From NCBI RefSeq assembly GCF_006716235.1, contig NZ_VFOR01000001.1:806001-870000 (forward strand): 64,000 nucleotides of DNA. Direction: 5' to 3'. Made by a program: the position numbers and the translations under genes. The DNA is from Propioniferax innocua. GTDB lineage: Bacteria; Actinomycetota; Actinomycetes; Propionibacteriales; Propionibacteriaceae. Each line of letters begins with the position of its first letter. The first letter of the stretch is position 1. Shown piece after piece: positions 6,978 to 15,113 of the stretch. Under the pieces are notes generated by a model. It had not been told where the DNA came from. It searched no databases and worked only from the letters and a program-made list of their open reading frames with translations.

Positions 6978-9769
6978 CCATCCAGGCCCTCATCGATGCG
7001 TTGAACGGTCAGGGTCACCGGGACGTCATCGACACCTCCACACTGACTCGTGCCCTCCACACCAGCGACGCCTCGCTCTACCGGGTCGAGCCGCAGGCCG
7101 TGGCCACGCCCCGCTCCACCGACGAGCTCATCGCCGTGGCCACCACCGCCATCGAACTCGGGATCCCCATCACGCCGCGCGGCGCCGGCACCTCATGTGC
7201 AGGGAACGCCGTGGGGCCGGGGTTGATCATCGACACCCGCCGGCATCTCCAACGCATCCACCACATCGACCCCGAGGCACGGACCGCCATCATCGACCCC
7301 GGCGTCATCCAGGCCACACTCACCGCAGCCGGGCAGGAACACGGCCTCCGTTTCGGGCCCGACCCATCGACATTCACCCGCTGCACAGTCGGCGGCATGA
7401 TCGGCAACAACGCCTGCGGACCGCGCGCCCTCGGTTACGGCCGCAGCGCCGACAACGTCGTACGACTCAAGGTGGTCACCGGCACCGGCGAGCTTGTCGA
7501 CACCGCAGCACCGCCGACCTCGCTCACCGAGCCGCTGCATGAACTCGTGAACAGCAATCTGGGGCTGATCCGCACCGAGTTCGGACGCTTCACCCGGCAG
7601 GTCTCCGGCTATTCGATGGAGCATCTGCTGCCGGAGAACGGCTTCGCGCTGGGCCGCTTCCTCTCCGGCACCGAGGGAACGCTGGGCGTCATCACAGAGG
7701 CCGAGGTGCGGCTCGTGGCCGACGCCCCCATCCGCAACGTGCTGGCCCTGGGCTACGCGACGATGCCCGAGGCCGCCGATGCGATCACCCGCATCCTGCC
7801 CTTCCGTCCGACCGCCGCCGAAGGGCTGGACCGACGCATCGTCGATGTCGTGATTCGGGCCAAGGGCGCCTCGGCGGTCCCCGACCTCCCACGTGGTGAC
7901 GGCTGGATGTTCGTGGAACTCGTCGGCGAGGACGCCGAGGAGGTGGCGGAGCGCTCCCGTGCCCTACTGGAGGCAGCGACTCCCTTGGACGGGTGGATCG
8001 TCGAAGACGCCGCCGAGGCGGCCCGCCTGTGGCAGATCCGGGCCGATGGCGCAGGGCTGGCGGGAGTCAGCCTCGCGCGTCCGGCCCATGGTGGTTGGGA
8101 GGACGCCGCCGTGCCGCCGGAACGACTGGGCGAGTACCTGCGGGCTTTCGACGCTCTCCTCACCGAACACGGGCTCGAGGGCCTGCCCTACGGGCACTTC
8201 GGAGACGGCTGCGTGCACTGCCGCATCGACTTCCCGCTCGATCTGCCCGACGGCCCGGCGGCCTACCGCCGTTTCGTGACCGAAGCGGCCGAGTTGGTGG
8301 CCGGCTTCGGCGGTTCCATGTCGGGTGAGCACGGTGACGGTCGGGCGCGCTCGGAGCTGTTGGAGACGATGTACTCGCCCGAAGCACTGGCGCTCATGCG
8401 TGGCGTCAAGCACATCTTCGATCCGCACGGCGTCATGAACCCCGGTGTGCTCGTCGACCCCAACCCACTCGATGCGTCCATGCGCGTTCCCCAGACCCGA
8501 GGGTCGCTGCTGGCTCGGACCAACCCCGAGTTCGTCGAAGCGGTGCACCAGTGCACCGGGGTTGGCAAATGCATCGCCGACAACAGCTCCAGCGGTGGCG
8601 TCATGTGCCCGAGTTATCGGGCCACGGGGGAAGAGAAGGACAGCACCCGCGGCCGAGCCCGTGTACTGCAGGAGATGGTCAACGGTTCCCTGCTCACGGG
8701 ACGCCGTGCCGGCGGCTGGGACTCCCCCGAGGTGCATGAGGCCCTCGATCTGTGCCTGTCATGCAAAGGCTGCTACAGCGATTGCCCGACCGGGATCGAT
8801 ATCGCCTCGTACAAGTCGATCGTGCTCGACGAGTCCTATCGGGGACGCCTGCGTCCCCGCTCCCACTACGCGATGGGCTGGCTGCCACGCTGGGGCCGAA
8901 CACTCGCCAAGCTGAAGCTCGGCGGGCTCGTGAATCGCATCGCCGATGCTCCGGGGCTCGGCGCCCTGGTCAAGTGGTCTGCCGAGGTGGACCAACGTCG
9001 CACCCTGCCGAAGTTCGCCGTGGGTTCCAACAAGACGCGAGCCCAGGTGCCCGCGACGAGCGGAACCCCCGTGGCGATCTGGGTGGATTCATTCTCCGAC
9101 TGCTTCGAGTTCTCCGGGCTCGAACCGATGGTCAAGGTCCTCATCGCCGCAGGTTTCGCCCCGAGGATCATCGACAAGAAGGCCTGCTGCGGTCTGACGT
9201 GGATCTCCACCGGCCAGCGCGACGGTGCCCGCAACCAGTTGCGTCAGGCCCTCGATGTGCTCCACCCATATGTGGAGGCCGGAATCCCCGTGGTGGGGGT
9301 CGAACCCTCATGCACCGCCGTGTGGCGCACTGACGCACTGGAGCTGCTTCCCGACGATCCGCGGGTACCGGAGGTGGCCGAGAACGTCCTGACGCTGGCC
9401 GAGATCCTGACCCGATCGGAGGATTACCGCGTCCCGGATCTGACCGGGCTGAAGGTCGTCGCGCAGCCACACTGCCACCATGCATCAGTGCTGGGTTGGG
9501 CGACCGACCGGCGTCTGCTGGAGAAGGCCGGCGTCGAGTTGACGACCGTGGCCGGATGCTGCGGACTGGCCGGGAACTTCGGCGTCGAGAAGGGCCACCA
9601 CGAGGTGTCGGTGGCCGTCGCGGAAAACGATCTGCTACCCGCGGTACGTGCTGCCGGACCCGACGCGGTGGTCCTGGCCGATGGGTTCTCGTGCCGTTTC
9701 CAGCTCGAGCAACTGGAGGGACGCCGCGCCGTCACCCTGGCTGAGTTGCTGACCGGATCGAACTGCTGA
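6974..9769 (+). CDS. Fused FAD/Fe-S oxidoreductase (respiratory D-lactate dehydrogenase type)
   Basis: The 931-residue protein fuses a GlcD-like flavoprotein to a GlpC/LldE-like Fe-S protein. Residues about 40-215 form the PCMH-type FAD domain (ITPRGAGTSCAGNAVGPG, GGMIGNNACG), and about 220-480 the FAD-oxidase C domain ending in GGSMSGEHGDG. A first cluster region CTGVGKC...MCPSY precedes the canonical CLSCKGCYSDCPTG (about 595-608). Two CCG domains, ACCGLTWIS and GCCGLAGNFG, fill the C-terminus. It probably oxidises D-lactate or another D-2-hydroxy acid and passes electrons to the quinone pool at the membrane. It is coupled to the MarR gene. Confidence 0.87.
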   Translation: MTIQALIDALNGQGHRDVIDTSTLTRALHTSDASLYRVEPQAVATPRSTDELIAVATTAIELGIPITPRGAGTSCAGNAVGPGLIIDTRRHLQRIHHIDPEARTAIIDPGVIQATLTAAGQEHGLRFGPDPSTFTRCTVGGMIGNNACGPRALGYGRSADNVVRLKVVTGTGELVDTAAPPTSLTEPLHELVNSNLGLIRTEFGRFTRQVSGYSMEHLLPENGFALGRFLSGTEGTLGVITEAEVRLVADAPIRNVLALGYATMPEAADAITRILPFRPTAAEGLDRRIVDVVIRAKGASAVPDLPRGDGWMFVELVGEDAEEVAERSRALLEAATPLDGWIVEDAAEAARLWQIRADGAGLAGVSLARPAHGGWEDAAVPPERLGEYLRAFDALLTEHGLEGLPYGHFGDGCVHCRIDFPLDLPDGPAAYRRFVTEAAELVAGFGGSMSGEHGDGRARSELLETMYSPEALALMRGVKHIFDPHGVMNPGVLVDPNPLDASMRVPQTRGSLLARTNPEFVEAVHQCTGVGKCIADNSSSGGVMCPSYRATGEEKDSTRGRARVLQEMVNGSLLTGRRAGGWDSPEVHEALDLCLSCKGCYSDCPTGIDIASYKSIVLDESYRGRLRPRSHYAMGWLPRWGRTLAKLKLGGLVNRIADAPGLGALVKWSAEVDQRRTLPKFAVGSNKTRAQVPATSGTPVAIWVDSFSDCFEFSGLEPMVKVLIAAGFAPRIIDKKACCGLTWISTGQRDGARNQLRQALDVLHPYVEAGIPVVGVEPSCTAVWRTDALELLPDDPRVPEVAENVLTLAEILTRSEDYRVPDLTGLKVVAQPHCHHASVLGWATDRRLLEKAGVELTTVAGCCGLAGNFGVEKGHHEVSVAVAENDLLPAVRAAGPDAVVLADGFSCRFQLEQLEGRRAVTLAELLTGSNC

Positions 9770-9801
9770 CCGGGTGGGCGACCGACTGATCGCCCACCCG
9801 G
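9770..9801. terminator. Bidirectional intrinsic terminator
   Basis: Perfect 12-bp arms CCGGGTGGGCGA and TCGCCCACCCGG enclose an 8-nt loop, immediately after the dehydrogenase stop and before the convergent ettA stop. There is no long T-run, as is common in actinobacteria. Confidence 0.75.
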
Positions 9802-9813
9802 CCTCAAGGCCCG

Positions 9814-11496
9814 TCAGCCGCGCGTGAGGCGGCGGTGCGTGCTCGCGTGCGGACGCGCTGCCTCGGCACCCAGGCGATCGATCTTGTTGGCCTCGTAGTC
9901 GGCGAAGTTGCCCTCGAACCAGAACCACTTGCTCTCGTCCTCGGGTGTGCCCTCCCACGCGAGGATGTGGGTGGCGACGCGGTCCAGGAACCAACGGTCG
10001 TGGGAGATGACCACGGCGCAGCCCGGGAACTCCAGGAGCGCATCCTCCAAGGACTGCAGGGTCTCGACGTCCAAGTCGTTCGTCGGCTCATCGAGCAGCA
10101 GCAGGTTGCCGCCCATCTTCAGCGTGAGCGCAAGGTTCAAACGGTTGCGTTCACCGCCGGAGAGCACCCGGCTGGGCTTCTGCTGATCGGGCCCCTTGAA
10201 ACCGAACGACGCGACGTAGGCACGCGAGGGCATCTCGAAGTTCGCGACCTTGATGTAGTCGAGCCCATCGGAGACGACCTCCCAGACGTTCTTGTCGGGA
10301 TCCAGACCACCCCGGCCCTGATCGACATAGGAGATCGATACCGTCTTGCCCACGCTCAGCTCACCGTCATCGGGCTGCTCCTCGCCGACGATCATCTTGA
10401 ACAGCGTCGACTTGCCGACACCGTTCGGACCGATGATGCCGACGATGCCCGAGCGCGGCAGGGTGAACGACAGATCCTTGATGAGGGTCCTGTCCCCAAA
10501 ACCCTTGGTCAGGTTCTTGGCCTCGAGCACATCGGTGCCCAAGCGGGGGCCCGGCGGGATGTTGATCTCGGAGGTGTCGATCTTGCGGTTGCGCTCGGCC
10601 TCGGCCGCCATCTCCTCGTAGCGGGCCAGACGCGCCCGGTTCTTGGCCTGGCGGGCCTTGGGGCTGGAGCGAACCCATTCGAGTTCCTTCTCCAGGATCT
10701 TGGCGCGTTTGGCATCCTTCTGACCCTCCACCTTGAGGCGCTCACGCTTGGTGTCGAGGTAGGTGGAGTAGTTGCCCTCGTACGGGTGGAGACGCCCACG
10801 GTCGATCTCGCAGATCCACTCGGCCACGTTGTCCAGGAAGTAACGGTCGTGCGTCACGGCCAGAACCGCACCGGGGTAGGTCTTGAGGTGACCCTCGAGC
10901 CAGTGCACCGACTCGGCGTCAAGATGGTTGGTGGGCTCATCGAGCAACAGCAGATCGGGCTGCTCCAGAAGCAGTTTGCACAGCGCCACGCGTCGACGCT
11001 CACCACCGGAGAGCACATCGACCGACGCGTCCTTCGGCGGGCAGCGCAGCGCATCCATGGCCTGCTCGAGCTGCGAATCGATGTCCCAGGCATTGCGGTG
11101 ATCGAGTTCGGTCTGCAGCTCACCCATCTCTGCCATCAGGGCGTCGAAGTCGGCGTCGGGCTCCCCCATAGCCATCGAGATCTCTTCGAAACGGGCGAGC
11201 TTGCCCTTGACCTCGGCCACGGCCTCCTCGATGTTCTCCCAGACCGTCTTGCCTTCGGTGAGGGGCGGCTCCTGCAGCAGGATGCCGACGCTCTTGCCCT
11301 TGCCGAGCATGGCCTCACCATTGTTGGCCTTCTCCAGACCCGCCATGATCTTGAGCATCGTGGACTTACCGGCACCATTGGGGCCCACCACCCCGATCTT
11401 GGCGCCCTCGAAGAACGACAGCGTCACGTTGTCGAGGATCACCTTGTCACCGACCGTCTTGCGGACGTTGTGCATGGTGTAGATGAACTCGGGCAT
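9814..11496 (-). CDS. ettA: Energy-dependent translational throttle protein EttA (ABC-F)
   Basis: The 560-residue protein is a soluble ABC-F ATPase with two nucleotide-binding domains: GPNGAGKST (near residue 37), LSGGERRRVALCKLLLEQPD and LLLDEPTNHLD; then GPNGVGKST (near 355), LSGGERNRLNLALTLKMGG and LLLDEPTNDLD. A lysine/arginine-rich linker (about 240-310) joins them. Length and absence of membrane segments match EttA, which binds the ribosomal E site and gates translation by ATP/ADP ratio. The C-terminus adds a basic tail, HASTHRRLTRG. It is divergent from ectA and convergent with the dehydrogenase. Confidence 0.93.
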   Translation of the reverse strand: MPEFIYTMHNVRKTVGDKVILDNVTLSFFEGAKIGVVGPNGAGKSTMLKIMAGLEKANNGEAMLGKGKSVGILLQEPPLTEGKTVWENIEEAVAEVKGKLARFEEISMAMGEPDADFDALMAEMGELQTELDHRNAWDIDSQLEQAMDALRCPPKDASVDVLSGGERRRVALCKLLLEQPDLLLLDEPTNHLDAESVHWLEGHLKTYPGAVLAVTHDRYFLDNVAEWICEIDRGRLHPYEGNYSTYLDTKRERLKVEGQKDAKRAKILEKELEWVRSSPKARQAKNRARLARYEEMAAEAERNRKIDTSEINIPPGPRLGTDVLEAKNLTKGFGDRTLIKDLSFTLPRSGIVGIIGPNGVGKSTLFKMIVGEEQPDDGELSVGKTVSISYVDQGRGGLDPDKNVWEVVSDGLDYIKVANFEMPSRAYVASFGFKGPDQQKPSRVLSGGERNRLNLALTLKMGGNLLLLDEPTNDLDVETLQSLEDALLEFPGCAVVISHDRWFLDRVATHILAWEGTPEDESKWFWFEGNFADYEANKIDRLGAEAARPHASTHRRLTRG

Positions 11497-11695
11497 TCGA
11501 ACATCCTTCCCTACGGGGTGAGGTGATGCGACGGGGTTACCGCGCCGATGCTAGCGCGTCGACACTCATGCGCCAGCCGCCCCACACGACTTCACTCGCC
11601 GCGAGCGGTCTCGCGCGGAACTATCACAGCCGGGAACAGGCCTCGCAGGTGGGTTGTACAGACTTCCGGCTCCGACCGGGTAATCTGCATGAGCG
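11497..11695. promoter_or_regulatory. Divergent ettA/ectA control region
   Basis: This 199-bp gap must hold both promoters. Toward ectA, GGGTAATCT (11678-11686) ends 9 nt before the ATG. TAATCT fits a -10, and GGGTAA resembles the -10 of actinobacterial stress sigma factors. No Shine-Dalgarno is seen, so ectA is probably leaderless or nearly so. No convincing -35 could be assigned. Confidence 0.4.
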
Positions 11696-12190
11696 ATGAC
11701 TGTCGAACTGCGACACCCGACCATTGACGATGGCGCCGCTGTGTGGCGCCTGGCGAGAGACTCCAAACGTCTCGACCTGAACACGCCCTACGCGTACCTG
11801 ATGTGGACGCGCGACTTCCACTCCACCACCCTCGTGGCCGAGATCGACGGTGAACTCGGCGGCTTCGTCACCGGCTACATGCGCCCGGACGAACCCGAAA
11901 CCGTCATGGTGTGGCAGATTGCGGTCGACGCCAAGTACCGCGGGCGAGGCATCGCCGGGCGGCTCCTCGATGAGCTGGCCGCGCGCACCGGAGCCACGGC
12001 GCTGGAGACCACGATCACCGATGACAATCCACAAAGTCAGGCGTCGTTCGACAAATTCGCCCAACGGCACGGTGCCGAACGCACGGTCACACCGTTGTTC
12101 GAAACCGAACACTTCCCCCACGAGGACGAGTTCAAGCCGGAGCTGCTGCACCGTATCGCTCCACTGCACCCCACCGATGCCACTGGCTGA
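11696..12190 (+). CDS. ectA: L-2,4-diaminobutyrate N-acetyltransferase
   Basis: The 164-residue GNAT enzyme acetylates L-2,4-diaminobutyrate with acetyl-CoA, the second step of ectoine synthesis. It shows DLNTPYAYLMWTRDF near the N-terminus, typical of EctA, the acetyl-CoA loop AVDAKYRGRGIAGRLLDEL (Q/RxxGxG/A type), and the EctA tail HEDEFKPELLHRI. It is the first gene of an ectABC cluster, with ectB following after 86 bp. Confidence 0.95.
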   Translation: MTVELRHPTIDDGAAVWRLARDSKRLDLNTPYAYLMWTRDFHSTTLVAEIDGELGGFVTGYMRPDEPETVMVWQIAVDAKYRGRGIAGRLLDELAARTGATALETTITDDNPQSQASFDKFAQRHGAERTVTPLFETEHFPHEDEFKPELLHRIAPLHPTDATG

Positions 12191-12276
12191 GCCCACTCAA
12201 CCGGTGGTGTCACGCCCAACTTTCCGTCAATCAATTCACACCAGACGGGCGAGACACGCCCAGTCCGAGGAGGAAC

Positions 12277-13545
12277 ATGTCCACGCAGCCCAACGACAGC
12301 CAGGCCGAGATCTTCGAGCGCCTTGAATCCGAGGTCCGGAGCTACTGCCGCAACTGGCCGGTGGTCTTCGACCGGGCATCCGGCTGTGAACAGACCACCG
12401 AGGACGGCGTCACCTATCTCGACTTCTTCTCCGGAGCGGGCGCGCTCAACTACGGGCACAACAACCCTGTGCTGAAGCAGGCCATGCTCGACTACTTCTC
12501 CGAGGATCGCGTGATCCATTCGATGGACATGTTCTCGGTGGCCAAGCGCACCTTCCTCCACCAGTTCGAGGACATCATCCTCAAGCCCCGCAACATGAAC
12601 TACCGCGTCATGTTCACCGGCCCCACCGGCACCAACGCCGTCGAGAGCGCGCTGAAGCTGGCACGCAAGGTCACCGACCGCACCCAAGTGGTCTCGTTCG
12701 TCAACGCCTTCCACGGCATGACGCTCGGTTCGCTGGCCGTCACCGGCAATGAGATGAAGCGTCAGGGCGCAGGTATCGCACTGCACCACACCACCGTGGC
12801 CCCCTACGACGATTACCTCGACCATGACGGGCACGACTTCGACTGGCTGCGCCGCGTTTGGTCGGACGCCGGATCCGGCATCGACCTCCCTGCCGCCGTC
12901 ATCGTCGAAGCGGTCCAGGGTGAGGGTGGGCTCAACGCCGCCCGCATGGAGTGGCTGCGCCAGCTCGGTCAGCTCTGCAAGGAGTTCGACGTGAAGCTGA
13001 TCCTCGACGACATCCAGGCGGGCTGCGGCCGAACCGGCACGTTCTTCTCCTGGGAGGAAGCCGGTATCGAGCCGGACATGATCACGTTGTCGAAGTCGCT
13101 CTCCGGCCTCGGTCTTCCCATGGCCATCGTGCTGCTCAAGCCCGAACTGGATGCCTGGCAGCCCGGCGAACACAACGGCACGTTCCGTGGTTTCAACCCC
13201 GCCTTCATCACCGCGACCGCCGCGCTCGAGGAGTACTGGCGCGATGACTCGTTCGCCGCCACGGTGCGCGAACGCAGCGCGCAGTTGAAGGCCGGGCTCG
13301 AGAAGATCGCCGAGGAGCACGGTGCGGCGTCCTACCGCGGACGTGGCCTGCTGGCCGGCATCGGCTTCGAAACACCGGAATTGGGCAAGGCCGTCGCCAC
13401 CGAGGCCTTCGAGCGCAAGCTGCTGGTGGAGACCTGCGGCGCACAGGACGAGGTCGTCAAGACCATGCCGCCGCTGACGATCTCGTCGGAGGACCTTCAG
13501 CGTGGCATCGACATCCTGGCCGACGCGGTCAAGGCCGTCGCCTGA
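12277..13545 (+). CDS. ectB: L-2,4-diaminobutyrate:2-oxoglutarate aminotransferase
   Basis: The 422-residue class III PLP aminotransferase makes L-2,4-diaminobutyrate from aspartate semialdehyde, the committed step to ectoine. Visible are FTGPTGTNAVESALKLAR (PLP phosphate binding), FHGMTLGSLAVTGN, the cofactor Asp in LILDDIQAGCGRTG, and the Schiff-base lysine in ITLSKSLSGLG. A strong GAGGAGGAAC sits before the ATG. It is flanked by ectA and ectC, 36 bp from the latter. Confidence 0.96.
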   Translation: MSTQPNDSQAEIFERLESEVRSYCRNWPVVFDRASGCEQTTEDGVTYLDFFSGAGALNYGHNNPVLKQAMLDYFSEDRVIHSMDMFSVAKRTFLHQFEDIILKPRNMNYRVMFTGPTGTNAVESALKLARKVTDRTQVVSFVNAFHGMTLGSLAVTGNEMKRQGAGIALHHTTVAPYDDYLDHDGHDFDWLRRVWSDAGSGIDLPAAVIVEAVQGEGGLNAARMEWLRQLGQLCKEFDVKLILDDIQAGCGRTGTFFSWEEAGIEPDMITLSKSLSGLGLPMAIVLLKPELDAWQPGEHNGTFRGFNPAFITATAALEEYWRDDSFAATVRERSAQLKAGLEKIAEEHGAASYRGRGLLAGIGFETPELGKAVATEAFERKLLVETCGAQDEVVKTMPPLTISSEDLQRGIDILADAVKAVA

Positions 13546-13581
13546 CCACTTCCCCATCACCCCTGACGAAAGGACCTGACC

Positions 13582-13974
13582 ATGAAGGTGATCCACCTCG
13601 ACGAACTCAACGGCACCGACGCGGACGTGGAGCACGGCAACTGGCGCAGCCGTCGTCTGGTGCTCGCGAAGGACGGCGTCGGATTCTCGTTCCACGACAC
13701 CCACCTCAAGGCGGGCACCACCAACGACTTCTGGTACGCCAACCACATCGAGTGCGTGTACGTGTACGCCGGCAAGGGCACCCTGGTGAACCGCGAGAAC
13801 GGTGACCGCTTCGAGCTCAAGCCCGGAACGATGTACCTGCTCGACGAGCACGACAAGCACACCGTGATCGTGGAGGAGGACATCCACTGCGCCTGCACCT
13901 TCAACCCGCCGGTCACCGGCCGTGAGGTGCACGACGAGAACGGCGTCTACCCGCTGCTCACCGAGGACGACTGA
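13582..13974 (+). CDS. ectC: Ectoine synthase
   Basis: The 130-residue cupin cyclises N-gamma-acetyl-diaminobutyrate to ectoine. Family landmarks include RRLVLAKDGVGFSFHDT, the metal-site region NHIECVYVYAGKG, and LDEHDKHTV leading to CACTFNPPVTGREVHDENG. Length equals the family norm. An AAAGGAC ribosome site precedes the ATG. A hairpin separates it from ectD. Confidence 0.96.
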   Translation: MKVIHLDELNGTDADVEHGNWRSRRLVLAKDGVGFSFHDTHLKAGTTNDFWYANHIECVYVYAGKGTLVNRENGDRFELKPGTMYLLDEHDKHTVIVEEDIHCACTFNPPVTGREVHDENGVYPLLTEDD

Positions 13975-14022
13975 CCGACGACACCACCGTTCCCCGACCT
14001 CATAAGCGGTCGGCGCCGACCC

Positions 14023-14052
14023 AAGGGCTCCTCGCGAACGTGAGGAGCCCTT
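14023..14052 (+). terminator. Hairpin between ectC and ectD
   Basis: AAGGGCTCCTC and GAGGAGCCCTT form a perfect 11-bp stem with an 8-nt loop. Without a U-run it may terminate part of the ectABC transcripts and leave ectD under partial read-through. Confidence 0.6.
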
Positions 14053-14129
14053 GATCGTCGCCCGAGACGATCCTTCCGACACGACAACGATCCCTGAGAG
14101 GAGAATCCATCAGTACGCAGCAGGACCAG

Positions 14130-15080
14130 ATGCAGCCTCAGCCCGACCTTGGCCATCCCGCGGACCTCTACCCGACTCGCGTGGACGCCGCCCGAGTGAT
14201 CCCGCGTCGCGAAGCGGTCGTGTGGGGGTCCTCGTCGAACGGACCGCTCACAAACGATGAGCTGGCCCACTACGACAGGACCGGATACCTGCAGATCCCC
14301 GAGCTCGTCACAGCCGACGAGGTGGAGGCGATGCGCGCCGAATTGCACCGGCTCTCCTGTGACCCGAAGGTCTTGGCCGATGAACGCACCATCGCCGAGG
14401 GCGGTCGGGCACCGACCGATTCGGGCGAGATCACCGTGCGGTCGATCTTCCAGATCCACGAGAGCAACGACCTTTTCGCAGCGATCGCACATGACTCGCG
14501 CGTCGTCGAGCGAGCGCGCCAGGTTCTGGGCTCGGATGTGTACATCCACCAAAGCCGTGTGAACTTCAAACCGGGCTTCAAGGGGAAAGATTTCTTCTGG
14601 CATTCGGACTTCGAGACCTGGCACGCCGAGGACGGCATGCCGCTCCCTCGCGCTGTGAGCATCTCGATCTCCCTGACCGACAATCACACCTTCAACGGTC
14701 CGCTGATGATCATGCCGGGGTCACACCGCGAGTTCGTCTCCTGCGTTGGCGCCACGCCTGTGAACCATCACCGCGAGTCGCTGGTGATGCAGGGTGTGGG
14801 AACCCCCGCCCCGGAGACACTGCGCACCTTCGCGGACCGTTACGGCATCGCTGTCCTCACCGGGGCCTCCGGCGGCGCGACGATGTTCGACTCCAACTGC
14901 ATGCATGCCTCCAACGGAAATGTGACGCCGTTCTCCCGGTCAAACCTGTTCCTGGTGTTCAACTCGATGGAAAACGTCTGCGGTGAGCCCTTCGCGGCCC
15001 CGGCCCGACGCCCCGAGCACCTGGCCACGAGGAATCCGCACCCGGTGATCCCACGGCCGTCCGAGGAGCAGACACGCTGA
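14130..15080 (+). CDS. ectD: Ectoine 5-hydroxylase
   Basis: The 316-residue Fe(II)/2-oxoglutarate dioxygenase converts ectoine to 5-hydroxyectoine. It contains the EctD signature around FWHSDFETWHAEDGMP, which holds the His-x-Asp iron ligands, followed by RAVSISISLTDN, FNGPLMIMPGSHREFVSC and the late His of DSNCMHASNGN. The start is uncertain. ATG 14130 has only a weak AGGA 4 nt upstream, whereas a strong AGGAGA sits 4 nt before an in-frame ATC at 14109 that would give MSTQQDQ-. It lies 155 bp downstream of ectC, after a hairpin. Confidence 0.93.
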   Translation: MQPQPDLGHPADLYPTRVDAARVIPRREAVVWGSSSNGPLTNDELAHYDRTGYLQIPELVTADEVEAMRAELHRLSCDPKVLADERTIAEGGRAPTDSGEITVRSIFQIHESNDLFAAIAHDSRVVERARQVLGSDVYIHQSRVNFKPGFKGKDFFWHSDFETWHAEDGMPLPRAVSISISLTDNHTFNGPLMIMPGSHREFVSCVGATPVNHHRESLVMQGVGTPAPETLRTFADRYGIAVLTGASGGATMFDSNCMHASNGNVTPFSRSNLFLVFNSMENVCGEPFAAPARRPEHLATRNPHPVIPRPSEEQTR

Positions 15081-15100
15081 GGCCATGGCGCATCTGCTGT

Positions 15101-15106
15101 TACTTT
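15101..15106 (+). promoter_or_regulatory. -10 hexamer TACTTT, leaderless start of the NRAMP-type gene
   Basis: TACTTT ends 7 nt before ATG 15114, and no ribosome site is seen. This supports ATG 15114 rather than an in-frame TTG inside the hexamer. Confidence 0.5.
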
Positions 15107-15113
15107 GTGCGCC

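Noticed and set aside
12037-14082. Very long open frame (681 codons) antisense to ectB and ectC
   Set aside because: High-GC coding DNA often leaves an antisense frame open. The peptide is rich in Arg, Gly, His and Val without any motif, while the sense genes are unambiguous.
15061-15113. Metal-sensing riboswitch upstream of the NRAMP relative
   Set aside because: Only 33 bases separate ectD from the start, and the -10 lies 7 nt before the ATG, leaving no leader to fold.
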